This document shows, piece after piece, positions 22,712 through 33,607 of a stretch of DNA of 64,000 bases. Source of the DNA: Cerioporus squamosus (lineage: Eukaryota > Basidiomycota > Agaricomycetes > Polyporales > Polyporaceae); the NCBI GenBank assembly GCA_022592435.1, contig JABYQS010000090.1, positions 1-64,000 of the forward strand, read 5' to 3'. Under the pieces are notes generated by a model. It saw only the letters and a list, made by a program, of their open reading frames with translations, did no database searches and was not told where the DNA came from. The translations under genes and the position numbers were made by a program. Positions within the stretch are counted from its first letter, which is position 1. Each line of letters starts with the position of its first letter.

Positions 22712-24103
22712 CATGTCAATCCTGGAGTACGCGCATGTTCTCCCAGCTGCTACATCAGACTCGGTTGTAAGAGCTGGTTTTATATCACAAACATTATCGT
22801 CTAGCTAACGACATCTTTGCAGTTGGACCGCCTGGAATGGGCGTGGAATATGCCGCATCGCACGCTCAACGTCGACACGCGAAAGAACGTGCATCCTCGT
22901 GAGTGCGGTACTTGTTCATATGCTTCAATTGCCTCACGTTACGGATGGTGGATATAGTGTTGCATCGGTACTTCGATCGTACCGACAACAACAAACATAA
23001 CGGATGGTTCTGGTTTCCCGCCGATGATGCAGACATCATCTTGGACATGCAGGTATTCTACGTGGGTAGGGACACCATGCCCGTCGCTACAGCAGGGCCT
23101 TCGTATCCTAATGTGCGACGCAAGCCCGATGAGGTATGCGTTGTCCACCTTGTTATGCGCACTATGCTCATCAACCCAGTTTTACCACAATGCAAAATCC
23201 TTCAAGTATCAACTTGTCCCTTTTCCCGCCATGAAGTCGACTTGGACCGTGCGGAAGCCCATTCGCTTCGTCTGACAGTGCGATGAGGGGACGCAAGTGC
23301 AACAATTACATTTCCCTTTCCAGGATGTCCCGGTCATCTCTCTCCATGTCCCATGTCACTTCGTCATCTGCGACACGGCTAAAAAGCTAGTGAGCTTTTC
23401 CGAGGGTGTTCGTCCGACGTTTTCCCAACTTGTGCGCGACTTCCCCTCCCTCACCAAAACACTCCAACGCTTCACTTTGTTGGCTGTCTGGGACATATAC
23501 GATGCGTGGATGTGTGCCCGGCCTGATGGTGAGTGGATGAGTACTGCGGGCCAGCTCACCACCGGCGGTCCTGGTGGTGGTGGTCACGACGGTCCCGGTG
23601 GTCCCTCAAGCCATAGTGGTGGTCACCACGATCCCGGTGGTCCTTCAAGTCATGGCGGTGGTCACGATGGTCCCGGTGGCCCTTCAAGTTATGGCGGTGG
23701 TCACGATGGTCCCGGCTCAAGCCATGGTGGGAATGAAGGCGGCGGTGGCCAGGATCTTCCCAACGAGAACGATGGCCCTCCGCAGGGGGCAAGCGGTGCT
23801 GGAGACCATGCCTTCGTTCAGTCAATATCATCGCTGGCACCAGAGGACTCTGCCTCGTGCTGCGACGTGGCTCCAGGCAAGGAGGAGAGCGGTGAGGAGG
23901 CGCCGGAAGACGAAGACTCGGACGACCAGGAGGAGTGGGACGATTTCGAGTATTCTGCGTGGCTGGAGGCGTGGGCGGAGGACGTCTGGGAGGCGATGCA
24001 GGAGGATGCGTCGCCGCCTTTGTGCGCGCAGAAGGCGCCATCTCCCTCGCCTTCGCAGGAGACTCTCGTTGATGTGCCCGCGAGCAGATTGCAAGTATTA
24101 TAA
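22712..24103 (+). CDS. HNH-endonuclease-like basidiomycete protein with Gly/His-rich repeat tail
   Basis: Exon 1 starts MSILEYAHVLPAATSDSV and splices to LDRLEWAWNMPHRTLNVDTR. A third exon, LLHRYFDRTDNNKHNGWFWF, completes a pattern (N-V-D...N...LHxxFD) that resembles the C-terminal half of fungal HNH nuclease domains. The first half with the paired Cys is not visible, so nuclease activity is doubtful. After two more introns comes HVPCHFVICDTAKKL, then from about 23579 a Gly/His repeat (GGHDGPGGPSSHG-like units). A long acidic tail ends at 24103 (for example EDEDSDDQEEWDDFEYSAW). Several Agaricomycete hypothetical proteins have this layout, but I know no function. The donor after DE (GTATGC) is good. 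The later donor (GTCTGA or GTGCGG near 23260-23275) is uncertain. Confidence 0.65.
23579..23728 (+). repeat. In-frame 39-bp minisatellite (13-residue Gly/His/Pro/Ser repeat)
   Basis: Three full 39-bp units start at 23579, 23618 and 23657. A fourth unit starts at 23696 and is shortened by six bases (two codons). The peptide unit is GGHDGPGGPSSHG with small variants (GGHHDPGG, SSYG). Because the unit length is a multiple of three, copy number can change without breaking the frame. Confidence 0.9.
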
Positions 24104-24196
24104 GTACACCCACCACATAGGCATGGCAAGCTATACATCCCGATGCACACTGATGAAACTACAGGAAGGACTCCAGGAGTGCTCGCTTCGACATAT

Positions 24197-26293
24197 TCAA
24201 CGTGGATCAGTGGCCTCGATCTCTGACGAGCGAGGCTTCAATGTGCATCGCCAATTTTCGAGATGGCTGTGCGGTTGGCAGAGTGTGAGTGATCAGTCTA
24301 CGTCATCCAACTGACAAGTGCGTCGAAGGTGCTCACGATATGATTCCAGTAGCAGGACGCGGCTGAGTTCGAACAGGCTGGCCATGTTCATCGAGCTCAG
24401 GAGATATCTCGAACGCGTGCAGCACCGAGGCAATGAGGGCGAACATCGTCGAATCCGCGAAGTATCTCCCTGGACATATCCTGCACAATACACTTGTGAG
24501 CACGACATGCGATAGACAAGGTTTGACACTGGCAGATTACAAACCGTCGTCCCATCCCGAAGACGACGCTCGCGGGATCCATGACTTCCGGGTCGAGTAC
24601 TCCGTCTTTTAAAAAACGCTCTGGGGAGAATCGGTCTGGGTCCGGATAGACCTTATCGTTGTGCATGATCGCCCTGTGCACAGTCTTCGGTGAGTACTGA
24701 ACCACTCACAGGGAAGCGGACTCAGAACTCACCACAAGTTCACCATCACAATCGCTCCCTTCGGGATCCGATATCCGTCATACTCATCGTCCTCCATCGC
24801 ACGCCGGGCGACTCCGAGAGGCACGGCTGGATACCATCTCAGAGTCTCCTTCACCAGCGCATCGACGTAAGGCAAACGGTCACGATCATCTGCCTCCGGC
24901 GTGCGGTTCCGACCGACGACCCGGTCTAGCTCGGCCTGCGCCCTCCTTTGCACGTCGGGATAGAGGCTCATGGCGACGAAGAACCTCTGCAGTGCGGCGA
25001 ATTGCTTGACATCACCGGCGTATGTCAGTGAAAGCGCACTGGCGATCCAGGCGAGCCTGACGCACCGTGTCTATAGCGGCTGGAGGAAGGTGACGCCCCA
25101 ATCAGAGGGAGTGCTATCAATACGGCTCTACGAGACGTACTCACCCGAGTAAGCAGTTCCGGCAGCATCCTTGGCTACGTCCTCTTGCGCGGCGGTGACC
25201 TCGTCGTCCGAATGAGACATCCGTTCTATCATCCTGTACGCAATGCAATCTTCCCTATTCCCCGTTTGCTAGAGCGAGACATAAATAGAAGCTCGTACCC
25301 GTACGACTACCCAGACGTACCGCGGCATTCTTGGAGTAATCCCACGGCGTGTTGCGAATACTGGACGCGGCATCTCGGATCTCCGCCACTCGCCGCAGTA
25401 CACCAGTCCCAGGCAACCACGTAGGCACGCGCCCGATAGCCGGCAGGTACTCAAGCCAGGTGGAGTTCGAGATGAACTCGACGCTCTCGAGCCCTTTCTC
25501 GAAAATCGCCACGTTAGGATCCTCCTCCGAAACCTCCATCCCATAGATACTTCCGAGGACGATGACCGTGAGCGAACTAAGATTGGCATCACACAGGCGT
25601 CAATGATGAAGGATACGTGCAGAAGAGTGTCGAGACCTACTAGCGCAGATGCTCGCTCAGCTTCTCCGGGGAGGCGAGGAGCCCAGAGAGCAAACGCCGC
25701 ACACCATTCTGTTGACGCTCCCGGTATCTGTAGATGGCGTCCGGGCGGAAATACTGCCAGAACACACGCCGACGCTCCCTCCACCACGGCCCGTACCCAG
25801 CAAAGACGAAGCTCCAGTCCCATCCGGTGCTGGGAGCACAACATGAGCTAGGGACGACGCCCCTGCAAGCAAAGCTCGGCACGTACAGCTGGACCACCTT
25901 GAGCTCAGGTCTATCCGCGTAGTTCACTGACCGTCTTTCCAACAGATCCACAGCGGTCTGAGCATTCCCGACGACTATCACAATCTGTCCCATCATGCGG
26001 AGACACAGCAGGTTTCCTGGAATATGAAGTTCAGTAGAGATGGCAGGCCGGCGGTACAACGTGAATAAGTACATACCGTACTTCTTGCTCAGATCCCGAT
26101 ACCCTACCCACGGGGTCGTCCTCGGGATGTTGAAGAGATTGCCGACGACTGGAAGGGCCGGGGGTCCTGGCGGTAGGGGCAGTCTTCTCTTGTTGACCAG
26201 TATGATCCTGCTTAGACAGAGTACGAGAAGGATGGCACTCGAGAGCACCAGAGAACTTGAAACAGGCACTAGTTGGGACCAAAGCATCTCCAT
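24197..26293 (-). CDS. Cytochrome P450 monooxygenase, subfamily B copy 1
   Basis: Microsomal P450, distinct from subfamily A but with similar exon layout. The start MEMLWSQLVPVSSSLVLSSA (26293) gives the anchor, then PLPPGPPALPVVGNLFN. Later exons read GYGPWWRERRRVFWQYF, YGMEVSEEDPNVAIFEKGLE and ASSIRNTPWDYSK. The I helix is assembled as SG-AAIDT-QFAALQ across a 14-nt microexon (25066-25079). KETLRW (ExxR) and FGMGRR joined to ICPGRYFADS form the heme site. The apparent stop after PATGIIS is inside an intron. Splicing to the exon with HLENWRCTLKPRSSEIEA moves the true end to the TGA at 24197-24199. An upstream in-frame extension to 26458 is unlikely because the anchor begins at 26293. Confidence 0.85.
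25066..25079 (-). other. 14-nt microexon encoding the P450 I-helix (AAIDT)
   Basis: Minus-strand exon CCGCTATAGACACG follows an acceptor ending CTCCAG and precedes the donor GTGCGT. Joined to neighbours it gives G-AAIDT-QFAALQ in frame, homologous to the microexons at 15743 and 27735. Confidence 0.75.
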
Positions 26294-26879
26294 CGGCAGA
26301 GTGCAATATCGTAGGAGCTCGTGCGGCCTGAGCGCAGATGCCCTTACATAGATCGATTGTCTGAGCGTCAATGCCAACGCGGACGTCAAGGTTTCCTTGC
26401 GCAGCGTCCTGCCAGGGCGCCGCCCAAGTGCACGTAGGCGGACCATGGCAGCTGCCACTTAACGCCTTCTCCTTTGGTGCTTCGAGAACTTCTGCCAGTG
26501 GACAACGTTCTGCTCTGCGTCACGAGTCCCAAAAATACTCTTCAAGCTACCGTTCTGCGCGGAAGTTGCAGCCGGACACCTGACGGGGTACAAAGCTACT
26601 CACCCGCCTTATCTCCCAAGGTTGGTAGTCCAGACTCCACGGCTTCAAGGCGGCCGTCGTGCATTGCGGCGCTTATGACGACTCCAAAAGTTGCAGTCAG
26701 TTATCCACTCGAGTTGTGGGGGCGCAGCCTCGACGTCTGGAGCGTGATGGCATGAATGTCGACGTGGTGGTTCGAACACAAGAATAGTTCCTGCACAGCC
26801 ACCTCTGAGTCGGTATGCTGAGGGTGCATGTTAACCATCAAGGTACTCACTAGCATGATTACACAGGACACTACAGATA
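26294..26879. promoter_or_regulatory. Intergenic region between tandem P450 genes
   Basis: About 590 bp between the start of one P450 gene and the end of the next in the same orientation. It should carry the promoter of the P450 at 24197-26293 and the 3' end of the one at 26880. No gene is seen. Confidence 0.4.
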
Positions 26880-28975
26880 TTAGACACAGTCGTGTATAAG
26901 TTTCTCGGTCTCCGACGAACGAGGCTTCACTGTGCAATGTTGCCACCAATCCTCCAGATGTCTGATATATTGGCAGAAGTAAGTGCACGTCCGCCTGCCA
27001 GTTACGCCCGGAATACCCACGATATGTCTCCAGTAGCAGGACGCGGCTGAGTCATAGCGGGCCTGCCGTAATCGTCGAGTCGGGGAGATATCTCGAACCT
27101 TTGCAGCACCGAGGCGATGATGAGGAACATGGTCGCGTCCGCGAAGTATCTCCCCGGGCATATACTGTGCAGTTTGTGAGCATCGAGCACGACGTGCAGC
27201 AGACAACAAAGGTTAACGGACCGTCGTCCCATCCCGAAGATGACGCTTGCGGGATCCATGACTTCCGGGTCCAGGGCGCCCTCCTTCAAGTAACGCTCTG
27301 GGAAGAACCGCTCTGGGTCCGGATAAACCTTCTCGTCGTGCATGATCGCCCTACATACGTAATAAGGTAAGGTCTGTCGTACTGGACTACTCACAAGAAA
27401 GCAGACTCACCACGCATTTACTATCACAGTCGCTCCTCTCGGGATCCAGTACCCGTTGTACTCATCATCCTCTACCACGCAGCGGGCAACCCCCAGAGGC
27501 ACCGCCGTATGCCACCTAAGAGTCTCCTTCATGATCGCGTCGACGTATGGCAAGCGGTCGCGGTCCTCCGCCTCGGGCATGCAATTCCGACCGACCACCC
27601 GATCTAGCTCGGCCTGCGCCCTTCTCTCCACGTCGGGGTAGAGGCTCATGGCGATGAAGAACCTCTGCAGCGTGGCATATTGCTTGTTGTAGCATATGTC
27701 AGCAAGACGTCCAACGCTACCAAGCCTGACGCACCGAATCTATAGCAGCTGGAGGCAGGTAACACGATGAGCATGAGGGACATCGACATTTTTTGCCAGT
27801 AGCGCGTGCTCACCCGCGTAAGCGGCCCCGGCCGCATCCTTAGCCACAATCTCCTGAGCGGCGGAGACCTCGTCATTCAAACGAGACATCCGTTCCAACA
27901 TCCTGTACGCAACGCAGTCTTGACCATTCCCCGTTTGCTGAAGGCAGACATCAGTGACGGTCCGCACTCGCAAGATTCCGGGTCCCGAGGACTTACCAAG
28001 GCTTCCTTGGAGTAGTCCCACGGCGTGTTGCGGATGCTCGAAGCCGCCTCACGAATCTCCGCCACTCGCCGGAGTTCGCCAGTACCAGGCAGCCATGTCG
28101 GCACCTCCCCCATCGATAGCATATACTTGAGCCACGACGAGTCCGAAGTCAAGAACTCGACCATCTCGAGTCCCTTCTTGAAAGTGATAATGTGAGGATC
28201 CTTCTCCGCCACGTCCATCCCATAGAGGGTTCCGAGCACTATCACCGTGATGGAACTAGGAGGGACATTACAACGCGTATACCGTCAGCGAAGGGTACGC
28301 GGAGAAGAGTCGATACACACTAGCGGAGATGGTCCTTCAGCTTCTCCGGGCTGGAAAGGAGGCCAGACAGCAGTCTGCGCACTCCGTCCCGTTGACGCTC
28401 GCGATATCTGCGGATGGCGTTCGGTCGGAGGTGCTGCCACAACGCCCGCCGACGCTCCCTCCACCACGGTCCATACCCCGCAAAGACGAAGCTCCATTCC
28501 CATCCGGTGCTAGGATCACGACATTAGCAGAAGATGACGCCCCTGCAAGCAAAGCGTGGCACGCACAGCTGGACCATCTTGAGCTCAGGTCTGTCCGCGT
28601 AGTTCACCGATCGTTTCTCGAGCAGATCCACGGCGGTCTGAGCGTCCCCGATGACGATCATTGTCTGTCCCAGCGCGCGGAGACATATCAAGTTTCCTGC
28701 GGTGTGCGTTCAGTGGAATTGACCGCTGGCCAGTGGCCAGGGACACGACAGGTACGAAGCGAGTACATACCGTACTTCTTGCACATGTCCCGGTACCCAA
28801 CCCACGGCGACGACTTCGGCATGTCGAAGAGATTCCCAACGAGCGGGAGTCCTGGGGGCCCTGGGGGCGCGGGCAGTCGTTTCTTCTTCACCAGCATCGC
28901 TCCGCACAGACAGAGGAGAAGAAGAGCGGCACTGAGGAGCAGAACAGAGTAAGACATCCCCCAGAACATTTCCAT
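26880..28975 (-). CDS. Cytochrome P450 monooxygenase, subfamily B copy 2
   Basis: Tandem duplicate of the P450 at 24197-26293. It starts MEMFWGMSYSVLLLSAALLL (28975), then LPAPPGPPGLPLVGNLFDMP. The body reads YGMDVAEKDPHIITFKKGLE, WLPGTGELRRVAEIREAASS and DCVAYRMLERMSRLNDEVSA. The I helix is GAAIDS, so the usual Thr is replaced by Ser, encoded on a 14-nt microexon at 27735-27748. ExxR is KETLRW and the heme loop is FGMGRR/ICPGRYFADA. The last exon (HLEDWWQHCTVKPRSSETEK) ends with a TAA at 26880-26882. Reading straight through the last intron would stop at 27002 and lose this exon. It appears intact. The substrate is unknown. Confidence 0.85.
27735..27748 (-). other. 14-nt microexon encoding the P450 I-helix (AAIDS)
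   Basis: Minus-strand exon CTGCTATAGATTCG lies between an acceptor ending CTCCAG and donor GTGCGT. It joins in frame to QYATLQRFF. The last codon is Ser (TCG) where the neighbouring copy has Thr (ACG). Confidence 0.75.
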
Positions 28976-30279
28976 GTCGCAGGAGTCGCAGTGCTAAAGG
29001 CATCGCGGAGTTGCGAGATGCGAGTCACCTTATATACCTCGCGGGTCAACGAAGCTACCGCCAACACAGTCAGCAGTGTCCTTTCAAAATATGACACGGT
29101 GGCCATATGACAGAGGGTGGACATACCTGCTGCACATACATACATCAATCTAGACTGGCTCCCACAGGTGGTCTTGTACCCCGACGTGCGACCGCGAAGT
29201 GCTGAAGAACATCTTGCCTCATGTCCTGAGTTTCGTAATACCCTTGAACCTCGGCGGGTCAGCCCGACGAACACCCCACCCCACTGTCGCTCACGGACAG
29301 CAGAGTTGGCCAATAGTCGCAGCATCCGGAGAGTCTGGGTCTGACAAAGAGGATCTGAGTGGCAGTATTTCGAAGGACGAGAAAGAAGTGGAGATGACTC
29401 GCAATATTCTAGCTCCCAGCTTCAGTCAAGACTTCGACTCGTCCTCCTGCCAGAGTGCGCCCCGCACGGACAATCAGGACCCACGGTCTTCATCCCAACA
29501 TCTCACGGCTCTCCTGCAACGGTTCGTCAATGCCACGGCTCTTCAGAACCTCCACATGTGCACTCACCTGGTCCCCTCCCCGGGACTTATTCGGCGCAGA
29601 TAGCACATAAGGCATTCGGGTTAGGCTGAACGCGATGTTCCAGCTTGCTCGCTGCGTTTGCAGCGAAGCACCTTCCTGCCATCTGCAAGTGTTGGCACTC
29701 AACGGCTTGTGCAACGGACGCGCAGTCAGCTGTGCGATTCCAGCCTCGGTATCCAAGAGGGTTGAACGTTGGACATTCATCGAAGGAGAGGCGAGCTTCT
29801 GTACGACTATCTCAGAGTCTGAATGGACACGGGCACAACCATCACTCACTGTACCAACCTTGGCCCTTCGCCACAGGTCGCTCTCTGCACCAAATCACAT
29901 GCGCAACGCCATATGTGAGGTCATAAACGTCCATCGCGATGCACACGTCCACCATTCGGTGTCCGCGTTCCAGATTTGCGCGTGATGCGGAAGATTCATA
30001 AAGGGGAAGGGAGTCGCGTCGCCGTTTCCCTGCATAGCGAGAAGGTTTTAACAAAGTTCAGTATCGAGGTGGGTCACGTACCTCGAAGTGGCACTGGACG
30101 GTATTCGCGTCTGCGTCTCCACTGATCATATATTGACGACTCGCAAGTAGTTGCCCCCCGTGGACGGTAGCACGCAACCATTTGTTTTAGGGGGCATCAA
30201 TATCGTAGCGCATTATGCATTGGAAATGTAACTATGTATACATCCGAAATGCCATTCTCCCTCACGCAATGGAAGATTT
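28976..30279. other. Long intergenic region with no gene recognised
   Basis: About 1.3 kb. The left part is the promoter of the P450 starting at 28975. Open stretches of 90-135 codons occur on both strands at 29199-30000. They overlap each other, have no motif and no convincing splice chain. A small unrecognised gene here cannot be excluded. Confidence 0.35.
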
Positions 30280-31351
30280 TCAACCCTCGAAAGTGATGCT
30301 GGCGCCGACCTTGTGGGCAGCAGCCTCCGACGAGACGTCGTTCAACCGCTGGGTGTCGAGAGCGAGACCGAACGAAGCACGGACGCCAGGGCGGAGAGCC
30401 TGGGTGTAGCCTGCAAGACACATCCCACTTCAGTGCTCTGTACACATCACTAAAGAACGGAAACGTACCGAGAGCGAGGATACCAGAGTTGTTGATCTTC
30501 GCCTTGACAAAGGCAGAGCCGTCGAGGTAGACCTTGGTGCCGACCTCGAGCGCGACGTTGCCCACGGGCGACGCGCGGGTGTCGTAGACGGCCTTGGCAC
30601 CCGCCTCGACGTCGGGGCTGACGCGGTGGTAGTAGCTCGCGGCGTAGGTGCTGAGGTTGGCGAGGCCGTGGAGGGTGACGGCGTACTCGGGCGCGCTGTA
30701 GCCAATGGCAGTGGAGTACTTCGTGATCTTGCCCTCGGTCACGTTGTACGACGCCTCGGCACCAACGAGGAATCCATCACGGCCGATGACAGTGTCGGCA
30801 ATGAACGTCGGGCCCTGGACGGAAGGGGAGGTCAGGTGAGTGCGCACTGTCACGTCATCAAAGGCGCGATGAACGCACCTTGAAGATGTCAAGGAACGCG
30901 CGAGTGTGGAGACCGGGCTGCTTGTAGGTGGTCGTGAAGAGGGCAGACTTGGCTCCGGTGTTGGGGGTAAGGGCGGTGGCGAGCTCGAGCTTGACACCCT
31001 TGGCGATCTGGTTGTCGAGCTCAACCTGGGTCTTCAGGATGTTGCTCGTCGTCCAGGTCTGGGTGAAGGTGAGGCCGTGGGGCTTGTTGAAGAACTTGGC
31101 CTCGACGTCTCCGACGATGAACTGGGACTTGGTGTCGCGGTTGCCGCCGACCTTGAAGAGGACGTTGGACGGGGTTGCGGTCTTCACCTCGAGGGCGACA
31201 CCGCTGATGGGGAAGTCCTTGCCAAGGAGGTCGTTGGACGACTTTCCAAGGTCCTGGACGCGTCGAGGAGGGTGAGTATATGCGCTCGTCGCCGGGCGAG
31301 ACGGCGAGGACGGACCTTCCAGGAGGGGGGCACGGGCTGAGGGAGAGACAT
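30280..31351 (-). CDS. POR1: Mitochondrial outer-membrane porin (VDAC)
   Basis: Voltage-dependent anion channel, the beta-barrel pore for metabolites in the mitochondrial outer membrane. Exon 1 encodes MSLPQPVPPSWK and joins, across an intron with the unusual donor GTCCGT, to DLGKSSNDLLGKDFPISGV, the standard porin N-terminus. The barrel strands follow (TTYKQPGLHTRAFLDIFK, GPTFIADTVIGRDGFLVGAE, YSAPEYAVTLHGLANLSTY). The last exon reads RPGVRASFGLALDTQRLNDV and ends with ASITFEG and a TGA at 30280-30282. The length, about 290 residues, is typical. Four exons are seen. It shares an intergenic region of about 630 bp with the divergent phosphatase-like gene. Confidence 0.95.
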
Positions 31352-31982
31352 GGCGTGAGGAGTAGTGACGTTGGCGCGAAACTTTGGGGAGACACGTCGC
31401 TTTAAGGCGCCGGGAGTTCCCGGGTCTGCGCACGCTGGCAGTGGCGGCCCACGTTCGCGCGACGGTCACGCTTGTGGCAACAACAGCCAGGATGGGCTCG
31501 ACGCCGTCTCTGCTCGCTGCCCCTCTCGTCGACCCTCGTCCCCGCGACGCGTCTGCTCACGTCTCTGTCGCGTCTCGCCGCCGTCGGACGCGTCGCCCGC
31601 ACTCCCCAGCACAGCGCACACACTCCGCCGGCGCTCCGCCGCACGACGGCTTCCGCGAGGTCCCCGTGTCGTGCACTCGGAAGGACTCGCGCCCATGCAT
31701 GCTCTGGCAGCCCGGGTGTCTTCGCAGCTGCTCCCTGGACGGAACCCTCGGGCTTGTGGGCTCGCTGTTCATCTGCCGCGGCTGTTTTCCCCGCGTTGCT
31801 ACGCCGCCTTCCCGATAAGGTATGAGCGCCGTGACGTCGCCCGCAGCTTCTGTCGTCCTCGGACAATTTCTTCGAGTTTCTTCCTCCCTGCACGCGCTAT
31901 AAAGCCCTCCCTGGCTCTCTCGACCCCTTCCAGGCCCTCCCGCCGACCCATAGGCTCCCTCTCGCGCCCCCGATCCACCGCG
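31352..31982. promoter_or_regulatory. Shared divergent promoter region, porin and rhodanese-like gene
   Basis: About 630 bp between two start codons that point away from each other, so both promoters must lie here. Near the right end TATAAAGCC at about 31898 is a candidate TATA element about 85 bp before the plus-strand ATG. Long pyrimidine-rich stretches fill 31860-31980. Confidence 0.6.
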
Positions 31983-32581
31983 ATGCTCAAGTACATCTCC
32001 CCAGACGTAAGTGGCTGCTGCTGCCCACATCCCCGGGTTCACGCGTCCTCACGCCATCGCTGCAGGAGCTCGCCGCGATCATGAAGAGCGACAAGGTCCC
32101 TATGAAGGACTACTGTGTCATCGACGTCCGCGACGACGACTGGGCAGGCGGGAACATCAAGGGCGCGCACAACGCGCCCTCGAGCCAGTTCTACGTCCGC
32201 GTCAACGACCTTGTCGAGAAGACAAAGGAAGTGCCCACCGTCGTCTTCCACTGCGCGCTGTCCCAAGTTCGGTACGTTCCGCTCGCGCTCTAAGTTGTGA
32301 CTGACCAGTATACTGACGCCCTCGATCGACGCGCAGCGGTCCAAAGGCTGCACGAGTACGTACAGCCCGCGCTTCCCAGAGTCCGTGTGGTGACTGACAC
32401 TGCGCTCCCTCAGATATACGCAGAAGCCCGCGATCAACTCGAGGGTGACGGCTTGGATATCCCGCACCAAGTCTTCATCCTGCGCGGCGGATTCTCGGAC
32501 TTCCAAGCCAAGTACAAAGACGACCCCGATCTCGTCGAGAACTGGAGCAAGGAGGTCTGGGGCAACCCACAGTGGCTCTAA
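31983..32581 (+). CDS. Rhodanese/Cdc25-like phosphatase or arsenate reductase (Ych1/Acr2 family)
   Basis: Small single-domain rhodanese-fold protein of about 135 residues. Exon 1 is 24 nt (MLKYISPD). Exon 2 starts ELAAIMKSDKVPMKDYCVID and contains GGNIKGAHNAPSS. The active-site loop HCALSQVRGP is split by an intron after VR. It is a Cys-X5-Arg phosphate-binding loop as in Cdc25, yeast Ych1 and the arsenate reductase Acr2. The final exons give DQLEGDGLDIPHQVFILRGG and end WGNPQWL, TAA at 32579-32581. In yeast such proteins act as a tyrosine-type phosphatase or reduce arsenate. Sequence alone does not separate the two. Confidence 0.9.
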
Positions 32582-32871
32582 TACCGGCTGCTGAGTATCT
32601 GTATGCACCATCTGCTGTGCGGATGCGTGCGCGTAATATGTCGGGGGTGATGAGATTATATGAGTATATTTATACAATGTAATCCTAGTTTGCTTTTAGA
32701 GCTATGCCATTTCGTCCGCGAGCACGAGCGAACTTGAGTGCGCAACGCGTAAAAAGCGCGGAGTAGGGGGGTGTGGATGGTGCTCGCCTTCTCAGCCAAA
32801 GATGGGACAGAAGGATCGCCAACCTATGCAAGACGACTGGGACGTACGGGTACTAACGACGCGACGCAGCC

Positions 32872-33607
32872 CTAAGCAGCCTTCTGCTCGCCCGCTTCGG
32901 CGCCCTCGTCCTTCTTCACGAATCGCTTCGGGATAGCCTCCACAACCTGCTGAATCCGCCGCCGCTCCTCAGCCCGGTTTCTCTGGCATATAGTCCTGTG
33001 TGACACGCGTCAGCACACACCAGTACCGGCACACGCGGCCTGCGAGGAAGGACAGAAGTGACGCGTGCGGAGGGGACGTACCAGCTGCCCAGCGAGATGA
33101 GGACGAACGTCCCCATCGCCCAATTGGACGCGACGAACGCGCCTGCACACGCGTTCACAGTTTACAGTTCACAGACGCACGTCGCACAGCAGACGAGCAG
33201 AAGGAAGACGCGGCGAGCCCTGTCAGCGAAAAACACGCACACAACGGAGGTGAAACACGCGACGCACTACTCGACAGCCCGCGGATGACCCCGATGCCCA
33301 CCCCGCTCGCGATCCCGCTCAGCAGGCTGTTGCGCGCACACGGGATCTCGTTGATCTTGTTCAGGTCATCGGAGGATATCCTCTTCCTTCGCCGCGCGCA
33401 GGTCAGTCACGCTTCCAATTCCGAATCCGAGTCTTGGCGAGCATATGCAGCGGGGCGCACCTTGAATGCCTCCTTCACGTCGCCCCAGGGGCTGCCGGTG
33501 GTCTCCACTTGGTACACCAGACGCTTCGAGGGTGAAGGTGAAGACTCGGAAGTGGGAGAGGAAGAGAACGGAGCCTCGGTGTTGGAGGGTTGCGACGGTG
33601 AGGACAT
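32872..33607 (-). CDS. COX20: Cytochrome c oxidase assembly protein COX20
   Basis: Mitochondrial inner-membrane chaperone of newly made Cox2. Exon 1 begins MSSPSQPSNTEAPFSSSPTS and includes GSPWGDVKEAFK. Exon 2 is SSDDLNKINEIPCARNSLLS followed by the first membrane segment GIASGVGIGVIRGL. Exon 3 gives the second membrane segment FVASNWAMGTFVLISLGSW. The last exon, ICQRNRAEERRRIQQVVEAI with a Lys-rich end, stops with TAG at 32872-32874. The two membrane helices with the IPCxRxSLLxGI signature and the Asn-Trp-Ala motif are typical of COX20/FAM36A. It is convergent with the phosphatase-like gene, with under 300 bp between the stops. Confidence 0.9.

Noticed and set aside
23556..24314. Long frames antisense or out of frame with the Gly/His repeat
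   Set aside because: Repeat DNA with a 39-bp period keeps all frames open. The chosen frame is supported by upstream exons.
24330..24345. TGA in the P450 at 24197 as a premature stop
   Set aside because: It lies inside an intron (GTGAGC donor). The spliced exon HLENWRCTLKPRS restores the normal C-terminus.
29199..29985. Possible further P450 or unknown gene
   Set aside because: No P450 motif and no consistent splice chain on either strand.
31365..32084. 239-codon plus frame in the divergent promoter
   Set aside because: Basic, low-complexity product with no motif, lying across the promoter and first exon of the phosphatase-like gene.
30280..33607. Porin, rhodanese-like gene and COX20 as a dedicated mitochondrial operon
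   Set aside because: The genes lie on both strands with their own promoters. Clustering of housekeeping genes by chance is enough.
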